Shown here: positions 33,040 through 44,780 of the stretch, piece by piece | Numbering within the stretch: position 1 is the first letter of the stretch | Layout: each line of letters starts with the position of its first letter | Source of the DNA: Tupaia tana | Lineage: Eukaryota; Chordata; Mammalia; Scandentia; Tupaiidae | Length of the DNA: 64,000 bases | Reading direction: 5' to 3' | NCBI GenBank assembly: GCA_026018925.1 | Contig: JAKSZU010000008.1 | Location: 59,497,027-59,561,026, forward strand | Program-made: the position numbers and the translations under genes | Notes under the pieces: generated by a model | The model's database searches: none | Seen by the model: the letters and a program-made list of their open reading frames with translations, nothing else | What the model was told of the DNA's origin: nothing

Positions 33040-34080
33040 GTAAGAGAGATAGTGCAGGCAGCAGATTTGTGACAGAGTGGAGCATGAAACCCATCAGCTG
33101 ATGAGTGAAAATCCCTGGTTTCTAATTAATCGAGGTACACAGGCCAAGGGATGAAGAGGATCAGGGAAATGAAATCAGGAAAAAGATACCATCAGTCATT
33201 TCTGCGGCCCATTGTCATACTTCAGAATCTGCTGTAATGAATCACTCAGGCATTCCACAGATACATTCAAATGGTGAAGAAAATTCATTGTCCGGTGAAG
33301 AGCGTTTGATAAAAATCTTTCTTCTCCCCCCCTCTTTGTCAGAAGCCTATGATCAGAAAAGGAAATCCAGACAGCACAACAGGTGTGCTTTTTGCAAGCC
33401 TGGTGAAATCTGCAAATGAGCCAAGTATGGAAGAATTTTTTTGTACCAATTTTTCCCCCAAAAAATGTGTATGGGGAGGGTGGTGGGATGGAGCTTTCGG
33501 CAAAGGGGAGGTTTGTCACTGAAAAGGATTGCAAAAAAGTGGAAGGCTGAGAGAGGCACAGGAATGAGTCCCTTCCTGTGGTCGAGAACTGCACATTCCT
33601 TTAAGATCGTAACTAGAGGAAAAAAGGGACAACATCAGGAAAGATAGTAATAGTTCACTTAGTTTAATTTGTGAAGAAAGACATTTCCTTTGAAGGACAA
33701 TTAGCCCGATGAAGAAAGCGCTATGCATTTCATCCTGGCTCTGATCAGAAAAGAAAAACCTCATCCTCAAAGTCGGACAGCTGCTCATAGGCTCACGGTT
33801 TCTGGGGTTTTCCTAGAGAACAGGTTTCCTTTAAAGTCGGTGAGACTTACCCGTGATGAATGCACATTTCAGCCTGAAGGTTTTGTTCAAAGGTTTCCTA
33901 ATTCAGGCCTGCATTCCTCCTGGGTTATAGCTCACTTTTGTGGTGGGCTCAATGCATTTTCATGGAGGGAATATTCATCGTGGCACCTAAGACACAGGAT
34001 CTGTATATTTCAACTCGGCAGTAACTTGGTGACCCAGAACAATCCTTGGGAGCAGTTCCAAGTGCAGTCTGGCATTAGGT
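33040..34080. promoter_or_regulatory. Candidate conserved non-coding (enhancer-like) block
   Basis: About 1 kb of complex, repeat-free sequence with higher GC and more CpG than the flanks. It contains homeodomain-type sites such as TTTCTAATTAATCGAGG near 33118, several TGATCAGAAAAG-like motifs (33349 and 33742), and AAACCTCATCCTCAAAG. Open frames here (for example 33196-33594 minus and 33723-34082 plus) show no coding signature I recognise. The enhancer role is inference from composition and from the lack of SINEs. Confidence 0.4.
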
Positions 34081-34575
34081 GACACGCACAGATAATTGTT
34101 TTCAAATAATCAGGTATTATATACTGGGACATATAAGGATGGCTGATTCATTTTAAATTTAATTAGTATAATATAGGGTTTCACTGTCTATATTATCAAT
34201 CACCAAGACACTTTGGAGTTGATAATATTAAAATTGCAACAATAATGAGAATTCTACTTCATGATAAAAATAATTTTAATCATGGGTAGATTACAAATCC
34301 ATTTACAGTTACGGTTACTGAGAATTCTATTATCTACCTTCTCTTGTAAAAGATGTTAAGACATGTTTTCAGGAAGTATAAAAGATTATAGGAGGATGCT
34401 GCGTCTATAAAGTTTCAAGCAGAGGCTTTCAGAAAACCTCGAGAAGGCTTCCAAATTGTTAAGATTTACGGGGCAGAATGTAGGGCAGAAGAGGCAGCTG
34501 TGGTTACAGTGTGCCTAAAGCCCTCTGTCTTTCCAGCTTCTGTCTGCTTTATCCTATCAGTCAAAAAATATTTTT
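34081..34575. other. Unassigned AT-rich sequence
   Basis: No gene or recognised repeat was seen. It could be the flank of the conserved-block candidate, since it also holds homeodomain-like TTTAATTAG. Confidence 0.45.
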
Positions 34576-34815
34576 GTGGGGCTGAATGATGGTAGAATAC
34601 TACAATAGGACCCTGGGAGGCTGATCCACATGGGAAGGCTTCAGTTTGGAATCCAGAATCCTCCTAGTATACCAGGCATGGTTGTCCCAATGATTAGAGT
34701 GGCCAGAAGCTGGGGCTGAATGGTGGCATCAACACCCTGTTGGGGGTTCTTCTCTATCTCTCTCTCTCTCTCTCCCTCTCTTTCATGGAAGAAATAAAAA
34801 ATAAACTAGAAAAAA
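34576..34815 (+). mobile_element. Type D SINE
   Basis: The head reads GTGGGGCTGAATGATGGTAG. It continues with GGCTGATCCACATGGGAAG and a (TC)n tract, and the 3' end is CATGGAAGAAATAAAAAATA. It is the only SINE recognised between 32.0 and 40.1 kb, and it is old. Confidence 0.87.
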
Positions 34816-34959
34816 ATTTTTTTAGAACTTTTCATGTTACAGGCACTAGGCTAGGTGATAGGATGCATAGGGAACAAGCAGCCTGGTTTACTTTGATGAC
34901 TGACCTAGTCTTGAAGATATTTTTTACTTTAAGTGGAGGACAATGAGTGAGCATAGGCA
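34816..34959. other. Short unassigned spacer
   Basis: No recognised features. Confidence 0.5.
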
Positions 34960-35130
34960 GACTGGTCCTTCATTCTGGCTATGCTTTAGAATTACCTAGG
35001 AAGTTCCCTGTCATATCAATCTCTGTCCATGCCCTATCCTAAGAGTTCTGTTATAGAGTGGGGCTCAGGCATAAGTATTTTTAGAAAGTTTCCTGGGTCA
35101 AGGTTAAAATCACTGGATCTCCCAATGTGA
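34960..35130. mobile_element. hAT/Charlie MITE remnant (MER20/MER5-like)
   Basis: TCATTCTGGCTATGC, TTTAGAATTACCTAGG, GGGGCTCAGGCATAAGTAT and AGAAAGTTTCCTGGG follow the order of MER20/MER5-type elements. The terminal repeats are decayed. The family call is from memory. Confidence 0.55.
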
Positions 35131-35729
35131 ACAGCATCTAAAGAACTACCATTCTGGATATTAACTGAAACTACTCTCTGCTCACCTGGTAAGCCTTTAA
35201 AAAATTCTTCTGTAGTGTCTGACTGAATTGAACTAACTCTTTATATTTTGATCCTAGAATAATATCAGTTTCTTAGTAGCCCAAAAGTCCAGCAATATAT
35301 TTTGCAAAGAATATATAACTGCATATACTACCTTATGGTCCTCGTTTTTTCCTAGTCTGACTTCATCCCTCCTTTTGATAGCAAAAGAAGTAAGATTTGG
35401 CCTGATAATTAGTCCAAGCAAGATTTATTCATTGTTGCTCATTGGTTATTTAATATTTTTAATCTAGAAACTTCTTAGAGACTGGTTTTAGTAGAGTAAG
35501 AGTACATTTGACCAGCTGAATCAAAGAGGTATTAAATATGTTTGAGGGGATGAAGGGTAGGAAAGTGGTAGGAATTCAATAACAATGGATAGCCACATTA
35601 TCTCAGTTGTGATCCCTTATTTTGTGTGACTGTGCTCCAAAATCTCTGATAAATTCTATTCTGTCTTGTGGAATCTGTGGCCTACGCATTTGACACATCT
35701 TGGTGTGGGAACACACACTTAAATTCCAT

Positions 35730-35732
<3 letters not shown>
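35131..35732. other. Unassigned sequence
   Basis: No gene or clear repeat was seen. Confidence 0.5.
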
Positions 35733-35804
<72 letters not shown>

Positions 35805-35831
35805 CACACACACACACACATATACACACAC
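35733..35831. repeat. (TA)n(TG)n(CA)n microsatellite
   Basis: TA units (35733-35773) lead into TG units and then a TATACACA run. The TG followed by CA could fold into a hairpin. Confidence 0.96.
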
Positions 35832-37059
35832 TCAATTTACATAAAATATATCCTGTATATGTATATATTCACAGACTACTAGACAAAAAAATTACAACTT
35901 TTACTGTAAAAATTATATATATTTTATACTAACAATCATCACTATTTCCCCCATATTCTTTATTCCTTTTTTTACTCTTTATTAGGATTTTTGGTTTTAT
36001 TCTTCATCTTTCTTCACCTTTAGCCCCAACCCCTACTTGAATGTTTTTTCTTAATTTATTTTCTCTCTACTTTTTATGAAACTAATAGTCAGTAATCATA
36101 ACTATGCCCAAACATTTACTTAATCTCTTTACTCAGCCTTTGTTTCACCTATACCCATATGTACTAATACGTATGGTGCCGATATTTATAGACATAGAAA
36201 TAATTAGTCTTAAAGATTCTGTCTATTACCGTCACTGTCACTTGAACATTCCCACAAGCGTGTAAACTGCGCCCCACACTGGCTCCTGCTTGGGTGGAAC
36301 TCTATGAATAAATTACATTTCTAGAGTCTGCCAGCTTTTTAATTCCAGTTTACCGCACTTTGGAACAATATCTTTCCTTCATATGTTGTATAATTTTTTG
36401 TCTTTCCAGGTTTATTTTGATCTTTCCGTTTCTCTAGTTCACCAATAACTTTGCAGGAAGAAATGGCCTCTTTCATGGCCAGAGCTTCTGGGGCTTACGT
36501 CAGTAATTAGGTCAAGTTATTTGGGTGATGATAAAGCAGTGACAGCTACTTCCATGGCGTTTAGTTAGGAGCATGGTTATTTAACATACATGTTTGCATC
36601 CTTATTTTCAGAATTGGAAAACACATGGAGACAAATGTAAAATTAAATTTGATTTTCTTAAAGCAATAAACTAGGGTTTACTACAGTGCCTCTTGGCATT
36701 TAGAGAAATACAAAGCATTGAGCTGTCAGATTTTACAGTGACACAGAATTGTGAATTCTGATTCAGAGGCACAAACATTGCAATGATTAACTGTATATCC
36801 TTGAATCTATAAAATGCCTTGGCAAAAGAAATAGAAACAAAAAGTTGTAAGTAAGTTCATTGTTTGAGAAGAGAGCACAGCCATAATACAACACACCATT
36901 TTAATTCAATCACTTTCCAAAACGAAGACTATTTGGACCGGTTTCATCAAAACGGAAATTGACCAGATAGTCCACAGGTGATCAGTTCCAAAGCTTCCCC
37001 CAGAGTTGGCCCTTCAAATATTTATCATATATGTCTGTATGTTTGCCTGAATCATGATA
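35832..37059. other. Unassigned sequence in the SINE-poor block
   Basis: No gene or recognised SINE was seen over 1.2 kb. A stretch near 36240-36340 (TGGAACTCTATGAATAAATT) has an LTR-end look, but I cannot name it. Confidence 0.45.
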
Positions 37060-37800
37060 AGGTACCAATTTGGGATTTTTGGAAACCGAGCTAGAAAGTC
37101 ACCTGAGACATCCGTCTGATTTGGAATGGGTTCAGACACAAAGTACCTTGAGAGGCCAAAATAGAAAGAGGGTGAGCAGGAGAGCAAGCAGGAATGGACA
37201 GCCAGTGGTGCCAGTTCTAATATCCCAGTGCAATTATTTTGTGGACATCCACTCCTCCTTGCCTGCACAGGAGATAGGGCTATAAGTGTATGTTATTTTT
37301 TAATTACAAGGGGGGTAGAAAAAATCCTGATGATGGGCTGGAAGGTGCCATTGCATTGTTATTTTTTCCTCTCCCTTCGTTTGCTGATTATGTGAGCCGG
37401 GCTCCTTTGCTAGCCGATGATAAGCAGAATTTCCATGTTCTCTGCATAATTAATCCATCTCTGCCTCTCTTCATGCCAACTCGCCCGTTATCGCCGGCAC
37501 ATGCCTGAATTGCAAAAGAATCCGCTCTTCAATTGGAACTTATTGATATTCTAAGAAAAAAAAAAGAGAGAGAGAAAGGGGGAAAAAACTGAAAATCCTT
37601 AAGTTTAAGCCGCAGATTTTTAAATGGATTAATTTCGCTGCAATCGCAGCCATCTAAGGCGGGAAGGCAGGCAGAGCAAATTGAAAGCGTCTCCATGTTT
37701 GCAGAATTGGGTCCAGAACGCTGAAATATACTGGCACAGCTCTCTTTTAAAGTCAGAAAATTACCATTCATTTACATCACATGAAATACTTTTTTATGCT
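37060..37800. promoter_or_regulatory. Strong candidate conserved non-coding element
   Basis: This complex, repeat-free block has AT-rich homeodomain sites (GCATAATTAATCC near 37444, GGATTAATTTCGCTGC near 37626, CTTCAATTGGAAC near 37527) beside CpG-containing text (CGCCCGTTATCGCCGGCAC, TCTAAGGCGGGAAGGC). The mixture is typical of developmental enhancers and ultraconserved elements. No reading frame looks coding. It sits in the middle of an 8-kb SINE-poor region. Confidence 0.5.
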
Positions 37801-40122
37801 AGAAATATTCAAGAGACGTTCTTTAAATGCCTGCTAATGCTTGATAACATTTCTAACTTTCAACGTTTTGCTAGACTTTGATATGACATGATAGGAATGC
37901 CTTCCAGTAGAGAATGTTATATCTCTCTTTATCACATATTAGATTACATCATCTTTTTCTTAATCATTCCCAAGTAGTCTTTAAACAATGAAGTCTGTCA
38001 TTGGCTATGTAGGATTTTGTGTGCTGATGGAAGTCAAGGTTAGTCATTTATTTTTTGAGTCTACCTACAAATGAAATGTTTGTTTCTGTTTAATTTTTCT
38101 TCTTCAAATACCTAAAGACCTTGGACAATAATAACAATATCATAATAATCATAATAATTTTTCAGAAGTCATTGTTTTGACTATTGCCACAGTCTTTTGA
38201 TAAACCTTATTTTTGAGAGACTTGATTCCTTCTCCTTTTAACTTGTAAATAGTTGCACTTCAAATTCTCCTTTGACTTAAGCAAGGATCAGTGGTTGGAG
38301 TCTTTCTATGGAGTGTGCAGTTCAAGAATCACAAACACAGAAACTTCCAGTTCCAGGATTCTTGCAATTTCCAAATAGAATAATAACTCTTGCTTGGCTG
38401 TTAGCAATTTATTTTTTGATCTTGAAATACATTATAAGTTAATTCCTTAACTCCTGGAACTGAGCACTCCCCAAGACTGAAAGTCTCCTTAATACTCTAG
38501 CGTAGCTTTAGCAATCCTTTCTTCCTGCGGTTAGATGTCCCCAAATCTGCAGTTTATGCTGGTCTGCACGACAAGGCTGATGCGCTCTTTTAGCTTAGAG
38601 AGGAGTTGCTCATATCAACCAGGAAAGAGAATCTGAATTTGAATATCTAAAAATATTCGCCATTCACCATTCTCTATGTATTTTGAATTCAGTAGCACTT
38701 CAAAGGGGAAAAAAATAATAATTTAAAAAATACCAACTTAGTTGGAAGGTACATTACTTAGGGAACATGAGATAGTCAGCAGTGATGTTCTTTGGAGATA
38801 TTTGTTTTAGTTACAAAATAAAGATCTTCATAACTCCAGGGGCCATCTTAACATATGATACTGGGAGAGGGGTGCAAAAGTCTGTACTGTTAGTAAGCAA
38901 TTTACATATACCATTGTATTTTTCCCTCAAAAGTAAACTAAAATGAATAAAGAAGTAAGAAACATTTAAGAAGAAAATGTTATTATAGACATAATAAAAT
39001 AATTAAGAAAGTGATTACTAGAAGGACAATTAAATGCTACAATTTTAGCTTAATTATCTTAATTGTAAAATCTCATCATTCCAAGGCCACCCAGAGCCTG
39101 GAAATAGAGTAAACTGCTAGTTGTACATTGAGTAATTTTGTATAGTCAGCTAAACACTTGAAAGCAATTTTAAAAATGAAATGAAAAATGACCCTTCTTA
39201 AAATAGATGTAGCAAAAACATTTCAACCATAAATAACAATTTCACTGACCTTGTATACTCAACCCTTTCATTTAAAGGCATGAATTAAAAGGACTTAAAA
39301 ATTACAGGTGTATTTGGAGAGAAGAAACTTCTCCTGGGTATTCTGTTTTGAAAAGAAAAAAAAATGTGACTTAAAACTCAAATATATGCCGTAATATATA
39401 TACCTGTGGTTCGTATTTTAAGTGCTCTATACAAGATAGTTAAACATTTATCAGTTGGAAATTTATATGTTTTATAATAATTATATTTTACATTTCTGCT
39501 CTGAAATCATTATGATATTTTCTATATGTAATTAGTAGTTGTGACACAGTTCATACAGTGTAACACAATGTTTTGGGGAAGAGCGAGTTATGCTGGTTTT
39601 ACTATCATATTCTGAATTCACTGGGTTTTTAAAATACATGTAAGGTATCACATTCCTAATTATTACCATATGTGCAGATCAGAACAAGAAGAGTGATGCA
39701 AATGGTGTTGAGATGTTCCGTGTCAGATGACAGGCTAAATCAAACAGCAGTGATTCACTAGGAAGTGGTGACTGCGAATACGATATGAATTAGCTATTTC
39801 CCTGGAAAAACCAAGACACTGACATGGATTCATAAATGATGAACTGACTTATAATAGAAACAATTGAATGACTTTTTTTTCTTTCTTTCTTTTAAATTTA
39901 AGGATGAATTGAAAAGTGAAGAAGGCTATTACAAATGATATTCTTCATGTCAAAAATTACTAAATAGTTCCCTTTTTTGACATTAGGAAATTGAATGACA
40001 GCTCTTTATTTGTACTATGCATGATGGATGAATCCTTCATCATTCCCCTTCTCCTTCCTCTTTCCTTTATTACTAGATGGAATTGAACTATTTACTACCT
40101 CTAAGTTGGCTTTTCGCCCACC
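37801..40122. other. Unassigned sequence, SINE-free
   Basis: About 2.3 kb without a gene or recognised mobile element. It is AT-rich. It forms the right half of the SINE-poor block. Confidence 0.5.
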
Positions 40123-40433
40123 AGATTCTACCATCTTCTTTTTTTTTTTTTTTTTTTTTTTTTGAGAGGTTTTTCGCTATAGGGCGCGTGTGTTCGCCAG
40201 ACAGAGAGAGAGAGACGTAGAGACAGAAAGCGAGAAATCACCCCCCAGGGGGGATGGTCACGCCGCAATCCCTTCTCCTCCATTCTCCTCTCGGGATCTT
40301 GGGCACGCACGCACACGCGCCCGGCATGAGTTTAAGCCACCGGGTCCGGGACGTGAACCGCGGTCGACTACATGGGAGTCCAGCGACATAGCCATTACGC
40401 TAACTGCTGGTTCCCAAGATTCTACCATCTTCT
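40123..40433 (-). mobile_element. Type A1 SINE, youngest sublineage, 17-bp target duplication
   Basis: Exact flanks AGATTCTACCATCTTCT lie at 40123-40139 and 40417-40433. It has a long T-run, CTATAGCGAAAAACCTC read in reverse, the GTGACCATC change and a GGGAACC start. Many CpGs are intact. It closes the SINE-poor block. Confidence 0.96.
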
Positions 40434-40536
40434 AAAACGTAAACCTCTCGTGTTTGTTCCAAATAGCCAAACATATCAATTGCATCTTCTTTACAGATGG
40501 AAAGGTGTCATGCAATCTTCAAAAATGAAATGCTGA

Positions 40537-40746
40537 GGGGCCAGCAGGTCACGTGGTGGTTAAGGTGTTGGATTCCCACATGGCTGACCATGGTTCAAAT
40601 CCTGGGCCTGGCAGCTTGCTTTCTCACTTTCTCTCTCTCTTTCTCTTCTCTCTCTCTCTGTCTCTCTCTGGTGAGCATGTGTGCCCTGTAGCAAATTAAA
40701 AAATAATAACAATAATGATAAAGAAAATTTAATTAAAAAAATAAAA
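40537..40746 (+). mobile_element. Type C SINE
   Basis: The head GGGGCCAGCAGGTCACGTGG then TGGTTAAGGTG has a good B-box GGTTCAAATCC, then passes directly from GGCAGCTTGC into TTTCTCACTTTCTC and the 3' end GGTGAGCATGTGTGCCC. The middle block is missing. The tail is AATAATAAC-like. Confidence 0.9.
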
Positions 40747-41737
40747 CGTTGATTGATTCTTTATTATTCACCTTCTCATGCTCTAACTCCGAGGAGTTCA
40801 AACTCATTCAATCCTGGAGAAAAGTTACATCCTTGAACATATTTTCCCTTTTCTGTTCAATCCTCTCGGGTCAGGTGGTTCTTGTGATAAGAAAAAAAAT
40901 GATTCAAAGAGCCTTTAATCTTTCTGTTTTGTGCCCAAACTCTCCAATTTAATTGTTCCTTACTCCAGCTTCTCATAAAATATCACCGTGGGTCACTGAA
41001 TAGTGGCATTCATTGATGGAAAGGTAGTCATTGAGAATCTTCTATTTATCCTCACACTGCTCTGGGCACCGAAGAGGGATTGAAATTTTGTGACTTACCT
41101 AAATTGAAGTGGTCTTTTCTCAGCTATAGTTTGCAGCAAAATCTCCAGTTCATTTAATTCTAACAAAATACATTCAATTCACATTCAATTATTCTTTCAA
41201 AAGAACCTAGAGTTCATTTCTTTAAAGATAACTGAAGACATTTTCCAAACTAGTGATTTTCAAATATAAACAGCTCACCCATACATTTTATTGATATCAA
41301 GTACTCACAACTTTACACCTACATTTTGAAATAGTTGAATTACAGTTTCTCAGAGATCATCAAGTTGTGCTTACAAGAGGCAAATGGAACAGAAAGGCCT
41401 TTCCCAGATACCTGATTGGAGAATGATACTTAAACCAAATATGGGAAAATTTAATGCTAAGCGAAGCAAGCCAGAGTATGAAAGGGCTCCTGTCTTCAAA
41501 AATCTTCCTAGAAAATATTCCACAGCCTTCTAGATACTAACTATTGTCTTTCTTAACCAAAAGAAGTTTAAATGTTTTCTTAAAAACTAATAAGAAAACA
41601 GAATAAAGACAAGACAGCTGTTGTTTCTAATTCTGACTGAGCATGTATCATCTTTATGATGTTAATAATGGGGTCTTAATTTCTTCATTTGTTATAATTA
41701 GAAAAATAATACCGATATCAAAGAGTTGTTATAGTAA
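40747..41737. other. Unassigned sequence
   Basis: No gene or recognised repeat was seen over about 1 kb. Confidence 0.5.
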
Positions 41738-41928
41738 ACATATGTGGTGGTTAAGATGCTGGACACTCCCACATGGCCGACCATGGTTCAAGTCCTGGAC
41801 CTGGGGGCTTCCTTTCTCACTTTCCTCTCTCCCTCTCTGTGTCTCTCTCTGGTCAAATTAAAATGAAGGAATGGATGAATAAATAAATAAAAATAAATCT
41901 TTAAAAAAAAAAAAAAAGAAAAAAAACA
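41738..41928 (+). mobile_element. Type C SINE, 5' truncated
   Basis: It starts within the head at TATGTGGTGGTTAAGATGC, keeps the B-box GGTTCAAGTCC, goes straight to CTTTCTCACTTTCC and ends with ATAAATAAATAAAAATAAA plus an A-run. Confidence 0.87.
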
Positions 41929-42831
41929 CGTTTTATAAGTGTGCCCTGACACAAACGGAATATCATAAAATTAGTATTCTTACATCCTGCCATTTGGTCA
42001 TCATTTTATATGAGACAAATATTGAAAGAGGAGAGGGAACGAAGGATTAATGTGTGTTTACGTATTCTATTTTTCACGTGTGTCAAGTACTTCTTTTCAA
42101 ACACTGAGTGGAAATTTTTTTTTTAATTTCTTTGTAGTTTTTTCAGGTACTTTAAAAAAATAAGCCAATATAATCTTCTGAACTAATCTCTTTATATTTA
42201 ATGTGAATCTTATGAAAGATAAAAAGAATTAGAGCAGACGTAAGACTGTGTTGATATTGCTGCTTTTATATAAGAAGCCCTTCGGTAGCTAGCCCTCTGA
42301 CTGAGACCTCTCTTCTGGTTTGTAGTTTGTACTCTTTATGACAGCAGGCTAGAAAAAAGGATAAAAATTGTGATTTTGGAATACAAATAATAGTTAAATT
42401 GAACCATATATAATTTATAAATATAATTTAGATAGGTAGGAAAAGAAATTATCAAAGAAAAATTTTAATATATTAAGTGTTTATAAGATGTCTTATTCTA
42501 AGTCAAAAATTAAAATAAAGATTAAATCATTTTTTGTTTTTTAAAATATCTATCTATATTCATTTCAGAAAATAATATGTTTAAATAGCTCTCTTCCCTA
42601 TTGAATTAGATACAAAAGCAAAACTAAATGTAAGTTTTTGGTTTACAAAATCTTTTTCATTAAAAAATATAAATTGTATGTATTTATGATTTCTAATATC
42701 TATGCATTGTGTTGTGTACGCATAACTGAGCTAAATTTAGCTAATTAATATGTACATTAGCTCACATAATTATCCTATTTTTGTGGTGAGAACACTTTAA
42801 ATCTACTCTCAACAATTTTATTTTTCGTTTA
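41929..42831. other. Unassigned AT-rich sequence
   Basis: No gene or clear repeat was seen. Confidence 0.5.
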
Positions 42832-43067
42832 CTTTTTTTTTAATTGCCAGAAAGCATGTCCACTCACCAGGGCAAGACAGAGAAACAAGGAGAAAGTACC
42901 CGGCTGAGGGGCGTGGTCACGCTGCAATTCAAGTCCTTCTCTTTCATTTCTCCATCCTGTCAGGATTAGGGACACCTGGTGTTTGTTAAGCTGCTAGAAC
43001 CAAGATTTGAACTGTAGTTGGCAATGTGGAATGCAGCTTCCTCGACCACTAGGCTATGAGGCTGGCT
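42832..43067 (-). mobile_element. Type B SINE
   Basis: The plus strand reads AATTGCCAGAAAGCATGTCC, then CCATCCTGTCAGGATTAGGG, then AACCAAGATTTGAACTG and ACTAGGCTATGAGGCTGGC, which is the head in reverse. Confidence 0.86.
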
Positions 43068-43076
43068 GAGCAGTTT

Positions 43077-43400
43077 TCAAGTATATATTATATTTTTAAC
43101 TATTTCACCATGATGTATAAATTTTTCCTGAACTTATTTCTCATTTCACTGAAATTTTGTACCCTTTGATCAACCTTTTCAGTCTTCATCCCCCCATCAA
43201 TTCCCCTCTCTGCTTCTATGAGTTCAACTTTTCACATTGCAGTTCTAACAGAGATCATATAGTATTTGTCTTTCTGTGCCTGGTTTATTTCACTTAACAT
43301 GAGGCCCTCCAGGTTCATGTGTGTTGTCACAAATGACAGGATTTCCATCTTTTTTTACGTATTCCATTGTGTACATATATACACCAAATTTTATTCATTT
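43077..43400 (-). mobile_element. Old L1 LINE 3' fragment
   Basis: In reverse it follows the 3' end of mammalian L1 (L1M type): plus-strand landmarks are TTCACATTGCAGTTCTAACA, TTTATTTCACTTAACATGAG, CCAGGTTCATGTGTGTTGTC and CATTGTGTACATATATACAC. It covers the extreme end of ORF2 and part of the 3' UTR. It is non-functional. Confidence 0.8.
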
Positions 43401-43761
43401 ATTCCAAATTCAAGATTTTATTTGTAAATACTTGATTCTCATGCAATGAAAGCATTTTTTTTTTTTTGGAAAAGATCAATTGAGATTTCTCTTAGTTCTT
43501 AGATTTTATTTTTTGTAACTAATTTCATCTAATTTTTTTTATTGACCTTGATCATTATAAACCTTCATGACTTTCATTGAAACCTCCTAGTGTCATGATC
43601 TATGTTTGAAAGTACAATATTTTGCTTTGTCTCAAATATATATGATCATAGTATGATAGATTCCTAATTTTAAATGCTTATTGTAATAAAAATAAACTCA
43701 CTTAATGAACACCTACCATGTGTACATCTCTGTGCAGATAAATAATTAACATACTTGTAAT
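43401..43761. other. Unassigned AT-rich sequence
   Basis: No gene was seen. Confidence 0.5.
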
Positions 43762-44200
43762 GGGGCTAGCAGGTAGGATGATGATTAAGAACCTCGCCTC
43801 TCGGGACCGGCAGTTAGCGTAATGGCTATGTCGCTGGACTCCCATGTAGTCGACTGCAGTTCGCTTCTGGACCCAGTTGCTTAAAACTCACTGTGGGCGC
43901 GTGTGCGTGCGTGCCCAAGATCCCAAGAGGAGAATGGAGGAGAAGGGATTGCGGCATGGCCATTCCCCCTGGGGGGTGATTTCTCGCTTTCTGTCTCTCT
44001 GTCTGTCTCTGTCTGTCTGGTGAGCGCACACGACCTATAACAAAAACCTCTCAAAAAAAAAGAACCTGGACTCTCATATGACTTGATCTAGTCCTGGAGA
44101 GGGTGGCTTGCTTTCTTGCTTTCCCTCTCTCTCATCTTTGTTTTTCTGTGATGAATTAAAATAATTATAATAATAATAAATAAAAATTATTAAAGAAATA
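43762..44200 (+). mobile_element. Type C SINE split by a type A1 SINE
   Basis: The outer element starts TGGGGCTAGCAGGTAGGATG at about 43761 and is interrupted after AAGAACCTCGCCTCTC (43787-43802). It resumes at AAGAACCTGGACTCTC (44060-44075) and ends with GATGAATTAAAATAATTAT and a TAA-rich tail. Confidence 0.92.
43803..44059 (+). mobile_element. Type A1 SINE nested in type C
   Basis: A full-length element from GGGACCGGCAGTTAGCGTAA to ACCTCTCAAAAAAAAA. The 16-bp flanks at 43787-43802 and 44060-44075 are its target duplication in the host SINE, with two mismatches. Confidence 0.95.
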
Positions 44201-44780
44201 ATTACTCGTAGTGTCATTATGACACAAGGAAGAGTGTGATCATTTCCAAGTTTCAGAACACACAAATTAACCAGATCTTAGATAATGTGTGTTGATTTGA
44301 AACTTAAAATACATATTCTGTTAATCAAGGCAGAGAATTACCAAGAAACCAAAGGCATCAGGGAAAGTCAACAAGAAGCCAAAGTCAAGGAGTGGTGGTG
44401 GGAAGTTAGGGGTTCCTGGGTTCTGATCAGAATCTGAGGAACCCATTAGGTCATTGGGTCATGACTGCTAGTGCTTCTATATTTAATTTTCAATGATCTT
44501 CTGTATTGTTTTCCATAATAGCTATACCAATTCACATTCCTATATATTTTCCATCATCACTGTTATTGTCATTATCATCATATTCAATATGGCCTGCACT
44601 TTCATGGAGGTTCCCCATGAGCTGTGTGTTCTAAGCCTACGCATACCTTTTCTCATTTAATCTTCAAAAAAATTCTATGCAAGAGGAACTATCATTTCCC
44701 CCAGAGTTGTTAAGGTATACTTGACAAATAAAAGCTGTATACTTTTTCACTCTAAATGTCCTTGGAGTTGAGTCTTGCTT
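44201..44780. other. Unassigned; possible MIR/L2 trace
   Basis: No gene was seen. The text around 44630-44710 (TTTCTCATTTAATCTTC then AACTATCATTTCCCCC) looks like a decayed MIR or L2 read in reverse. Confidence 0.4.

Noticed and set aside
33196-33594. 132-codon frame in the conserved-block candidate as an exon
   Set aside because: Several overlapping frames of 60-130 codons occur in both strands here. Composition fits regulatory DNA better than an exon.
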